DNA from: Phoronis ovalis
Taxonomy: Eukaryota; Phoronida; Phoronidae
Direction: 5' to 3'
Assembly (NCBI GenBank): GCA_028565635.1
Contig: JAOXYB010060245.1
Location: 1-10,762, forward strand
DNA length: 10,762 nt
Shown here: in pieces, positions 7,407 to 10,762 of the stretch
Position numbering within the stretch: the stretch's first letter is position 1
Layout of the letters: each line of letters starts with the position of its first letter
Position numbers and translations under genes: made by a program
Notes under the pieces: model-generated
Seen by the model: only the letters and a program-made list of their open reading frames with translations
Told to the model about the DNA's origin: nothing
The model's database searches: none

Positions 7407-8549
7407 ACATGTATCCGTAAGTATTCACTCAGAAAAATGAAGTCTACAAAACTGAGTTACGGAAAATTCAAAGTACAGAAAATTGAGAGTTTCAGCGTTA
7501 GCCCTCCATATAAATCTTTGTCAGTTAGAAAAACGTTGAGATATATAATAAACAGTTTCTCGCCTTTAGCACATGTCAGACTAATGAGATAAAGGATTAT
7601 GATATCAAGGGTCTTTTATCGAGAAAATTGCGCGATTTTGATACTTCTTTTTGAATTAGGTTACCTATAATCGAAAAGTTTATGTCAGATTATTTCCCAT
7701 GCTTGTATTTCAAATATTATTGATTTCTTATGATGTTAAGCATCTGGCGATATTCATAAAAATGACTTGATTTTTTTTACTTTAAATTTAATGTTGGTAC
7801 AGTTGAAATCTGCCAACACGAGTTTTCTTAAAAGCCCATTCCCTCTTCATTTCTTAACAAAGAATTGGTTCTTCTCTAATTAATATAAGAATTATACTAT
7901 TTCATAATCAGTGTGTGTGCATGCCAATTAAGTCACTAGTGGAAGTATAATCCATATTGTAAACATTTCTAATTGAAGTAAAGATTTTGTATAAGTGCTC
8001 TTCAAAAACAGTAAATGTATCCCGATACACGCTTGTGCAGTATCCAGCTATGACTATCATTATACATGTTCAAGCAGAAAGCATTTTACAATTACAGGTG
8101 TTCAACGCCACAGGGCAATTAACTAAGCAAAACACACTATTCTTTTGGAGGTATCAAATTGACACAAATAAAAAAAAACGTTAGTTTGCATTTGACAGCT
8201 TTTCACATAGTATATTATCCTACCATTGGACATTTTCTGTTCCACTAGATAGTACACAAATCTGCATAATAATTAATAAGCTCGAGTTAGCGGTATCAGA
8301 AATACTAAATAATAACAATATAATATTTTTTATTAGAAAAAAAACAACTAAAAGTATGTGATATGGCTGATTTACAGTATATAATAAAATTGAAAACGTC
8401 AAATTAGGTCAGAAAAGAAATACAATAGTGTTACAACATGCTATAACCCTGGGAAATAAAATATTGCCCTTTTTGATTATTTCAGCTAAAAAAGAGAAAA
8501 AAAATTTAATAATGTATCAACGATTTACTTTTTAATTGTAAGCACATAC
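7407..8549. other. Non-coding stretch, probable 5' UTR intron of the coiled-coil gene
   Basis: AT-rich sequence without convincing coding potential on either strand. It lies between the acceptor before the coiled-coil ATG and the first candidate upstream donor, so it is most simply a leader intron. Homopolymer A/T runs are present. No RNA gene or repeat array recognised. Confidence 0.6.
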
Positions 8550-8588
8550 CTTCGTACAAATACGTTTACCCCAGCATATACTACAGAA
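8550..8588 (-). other. Candidate 5' UTR mini-exon of the coiled-coil gene
   Basis: On the minus strand a possible acceptor (ACTCTTGCAG, ending 8589) and a good donor (GAAG then GTATGT, from 8549) bracket 39 bases. The acceptor has a poor pyrimidine tract, so the exon may be longer, an alternative first exon, or not real. Confidence 0.3.
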
Positions 8589-9178
8589 CTGCAAGAGTTC
8601 AGTTCTCTTAGACACACACATGCATGCTATTTTAAAAAGCATAGATCCGTTTGTGTAACATTCAGCGTTAAAATCAAATCTTACTTCCCCGTAAAAATGC
8701 CACAGGAGAAGATATATTATATGCTGGAATTGTTATAGTATTAAACCAGAAAAGAAGTTTAAATCCCCTTGATACAACGGCCTTAACACAAAACTATGTA
8801 ACTTAGAAAAAATCTAAATGATTAAATTCATAATATGAAATGTTCTGATGGACTTGTATCAGAAGATTTACGTACGCTTGCTGTTATCACTGCAATTATC
8901 AAAAATGTGTATTTTATAGCTTAATGTACATTATACTGTATCTTAGTGTATATTGACGTGTATTTTATAGCTTAATGTACATTATGCTTTATCTTAGTGT
9001 ATATTGACACAACCTATTATGGGTTTGGGTTACTATAATATTAGATCACATCGACAAATCAAACTGAAAATTGTCTAAAATTAAAACTGCAATGTTTGCA
9101 AACAGCAATACCTCGTCTTGTAGTACATAATATAAACATGTAGGAGGCAGCTATATCATAAAGTTTTCAAATACTCAC
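8589..9178. other. Non-coding stretch with a 51-bp duplication
   Basis: No coding sequence seen. The notable feature is the direct duplication at 8907-9008. If the 9179 donor is used, this region too is leader intron of the coiled-coil gene. Confidence 0.6.
8907..9008. repeat. 51-bp tandem duplication, two copies
   Basis: 8907-8957 and 8958-9008 are head-to-tail copies differing at only a few bases (for example TTATACTGTATC against TTATGCTTTATC). Each starts GTGTATTTTATAGC and ends GTGTATATTGAC, and each contains the perfect 12-bp palindrome TAATGTACATTA. Confidence 0.95.
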
Positions 9179-9260
9179 CTTCCGTTTGCAGGTCACGAAT
9201 ATAATTATTTTAAGACAATCACAGGCCATACAGGAGCACGGACGAAACTCATAAGCTATT
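9179..9260 (-). other. Candidate first exon / 5' UTR of the coiled-coil gene
   Basis: A strong minus-strand donor, GGAAG then GTGAGT, ends this candidate exon at 9179; the outer limit given is arbitrary. Joining it directly to the acceptor before 7392 puts an in-frame TAA 13 codons before the ATG, with no Met between. That would support the ATG at 7387 as the true start. Position and promoter are not established. Confidence 0.35.
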
Positions 9261-9759
9261 TGACAATGTTTATTTTGCGATAAAATATAAAATTCAAATA
9301 CACTTTCTAACTAAACATAGCCCTATGTTATACCCATGGAGATTAGAAGCAACAATTAATACGCAAAATTGATATAAATTTCCTTTAACTTCGTTATCAA
9401 TTGTACTTGGTGTAAATACGTCATTGATTGCTGTTCGATCCTTTATCTCCAAAGCAACTATAAAGGATTGTGTTTATTCTATTTATTACTGTACTGAATG
9501 CGTTACAATTGTTACGATATCCGTGAGTGATTTTGTTCTATACCTGCTATTTCACATCAATATGATATGTATACACAATGAATATAATTGATCATTTTTT
9601 ATTCTGTTTTACATGTACATGTAATTTAACCGCGGCACATATTTGGCTTTTCACATATTCGAAGAAAACGACAATATAGTTATGTTTGTCCTACTAACTA
9701 GGAAGACTATTAATATTTAATAGGTAAAATCTTACACCGAATCTGTTCACAAAATATCT
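9261..9759. other. Intergenic DNA without recognised features
   Basis: AT-rich sequence with no convincing open frame, RNA gene or array. If the minus-strand first exon near 9179-9260 is real, its promoter would lie here, but I see no decisive core promoter element. Confidence 0.6.
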
Positions 9760-9779
9760 CCCAGGGGCGCCACTCAAGT
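9760..9779. repeat. Extra near-copy of the element's left terminal motif
   Basis: CCCAGGGGCGCCACTCAAGT here nearly repeats the terminal CCCAGGGGGTACTCAAGT that starts 37 bases later at 9797. The element's end may be duplicated, a second copy may have inserted next to a relic, or the true left end may be here. Confidence 0.6.
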
Positions 9780-9796
9780 AAAATCTGGGTAATCAT

Positions 9797-10183
9797 CCCA
9801 GGGGGTACTCAAGTTATTTTTTGGTGGGGATGTGCAGCCCAGTTGAACATTTTGGATTTGGATTGTATACTTCTTACTGTATTTTTTTGAATTGCTATCA
9901 TAAAAATATTCACAAAATTTGGATTACTACCCACAAATAATTTGGATTAATTTTAGGTTTTTATCCATAAATAAATTTTGGAATTTGGTTTATATCAGTC
10001 AGCTTGCGTAAAAATGGATTGCTTTATACTCGAATATTTTAAAATTCTGGATTGCTACCCTTATATTTCACAAAATTTGAATTGCTACCCTAAAATTGGA
10101 TTGGGTTTGCTACCACAAGCTAAAATTGTGGATTGAGTTGGGTAGCACATCCCCGTAGTCAAAAACCTTGAGTACCGCTCGGG
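9797..10183. mobile_element. 387-bp terminal-inverted-repeat element (MITE-like) with repetitive core
   Basis: The left end (9797-9846) begins CCCAGGGGGTACTCAAG and continues through GGGGATGTGC and GCCCA. The right end (10133-10183), read on the opposite strand, begins CCCGAGCGGTACTCAAG and continues through GGGGATGTGC and ACCCA. These are about 50-bp imperfect inverted repeats. The inside is a degenerate array of units like AATTTGGATTGCTACCC. No protein is encoded. It resembles a non-autonomous fold-back or MITE-type element. I could not find a clear target-site duplication, so its boundaries and class are inferred. Confidence 0.65.
9880..10140. repeat. Degenerate internal repeats around GGATTGCTACCC
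   Basis: Recurring short units at roughly 30-35 base spacing: GAATTGCTATC (near 9889), GGATTACTACCC (near 9921), GGATTAATTT (near 9944), GGATTGC (near 10016), GGATTGCTACCC (near 10049), GAATTGCTACCC (near 10079), GGATTGGGTTTGCTACC (near 10098) and GGATTGAG (near 10130). They are separated by AT-rich spacers and fill the core of the inverted-repeat element. Confidence 0.75.
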
Positions 10184-10762
10184 GTAAACGTTCTCGTTAA
10201 TAAACATGAAAAAGGTGTTTATTTGAGGTCCAGACGTGTAACGCCTTTAGCGAAGGAAATTCATCAATTTTGAGCAAAAAGGATATGGTTTTTAACACTG
10301 GTCTTGATTAGTCTTTTTTTCACGACGAGTCTTGCCTGGGGTCCAATTTTCGCGGTGTGAGTCGGTATCGTGTTTATTATATTCTGCTTTACGAAAAATA
10401 GTCTTGAATAGAGCCAACTTCGGCATAGGTCTCGTTGAAGACTTGGTTTTTGTTTTTCTTGTCAAAAAAATTCAGCCTTAGATAGCTTACTTCTGCATAG
10501 GTCTGGCTTAGGGTCCATTTTTCAAACCTACTTGCGGACCCTTGTTTAAAGGTTATTTAGGCCACTGACGAGCAAGATTACCCATGTTTTATTTGAACGT
10601 CCGTCGGGAAATATTTGTTCCCTAAAGTTGTCCAGCCAGTAGAGAGGCAGACCCCCTAGAAACACATGCTGTGAAATCCTGTGTGAAATACAGACTCCGG
10701 ATACAGTATATGTTAGTGGATTAACAGAGATGAAGGTTCTAATAGTGGATCGATTTTTAAAA
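10184..10762. other. Intergenic DNA with degenerate direct repeats
   Basis: No coding sequence. Between about 10300 and 10540, GTCTTG/GTCTGG-type words recur. Two 16-base segments, ACTTCGGCATAGGTCT (10417-10432) and ACTTCTGCATAGGTCT (10489-10504), match at 15 of 16 positions, 72 bases apart. GTCTTGCCTGGGGTCCAA and GTCTGGCTTAGGGTCCAT are also related. This suggests an old, decayed tandem repeat or a fragment of a dispersed repeat. Confidence 0.55.

Noticed and set aside
7987-8402. Small open frames of 60-65 codons on both strands
   Set aside because: Short frames in AT-rich DNA with no domain, codon or splice-site support.
1-10762. CRISPR array, bacterial operon, tRNA or rRNA genes, transposase
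   Set aside because: None seen. The repeats do not have regular spacers, no cloverleaf or rRNA segment was recognised by eye, and no open frame resembles a transposase or reverse transcriptase.

Overview
The window looks like nuclear DNA of an invertebrate animal. It is AT-rich, its exons are short and bounded by GT-AG introns, and the spacers hold microsatellites, minisatellites and a small inverted-repeat element. A marine invertebrate such as a bivalve mollusc is my best guess, but the sequence does not prove the taxon.

Layout. Positions 1-268 are upstream sequence with a (TG)16 microsatellite. Positions 269-5169 (+) hold a complete ten-exon gene for a secreted, probably GPI-anchored alkaline phosphatase of the vertebrate ALPL type. 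I traced every exon junction by reading frame and GT/AG sites; the spliced product is 528 residues with all metal ligands and catalytic residues in place. A canonical AATAAA lies 93 bases after its stop. Positions 5170-5605 are the tail-to-tail spacer. Positions 7387-5606 (-) are one uninterrupted 593-codon reading frame for a coiled-coil protein I do not recognise. A splice acceptor sits 5 bases before its ATG, so its 5' UTR is probably in one or more exons upstream, candidates lying at about 8550-8588 and ending at 9179. From about 8600 to the end I see no coding sequence. This part holds a 51-bp tandem duplication, a 387-bp element with about 50-bp imperfect terminal inverted repeats and an internally repetitive core, and a further patch of degenerate repeats.

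The two genes converge on the short spacer and there is no sign that they work together. The phosphatase would act at the cell surface. The coiled-coil protein has no signal peptide or membrane segment and is presumably intracellular. I found no evidence of a new multi-gene system. The most unusual items are the unrecognised single-coding-exon protein, three local departures of the phosphatase from its mammalian homologues, and the structured 387-bp repeat element.
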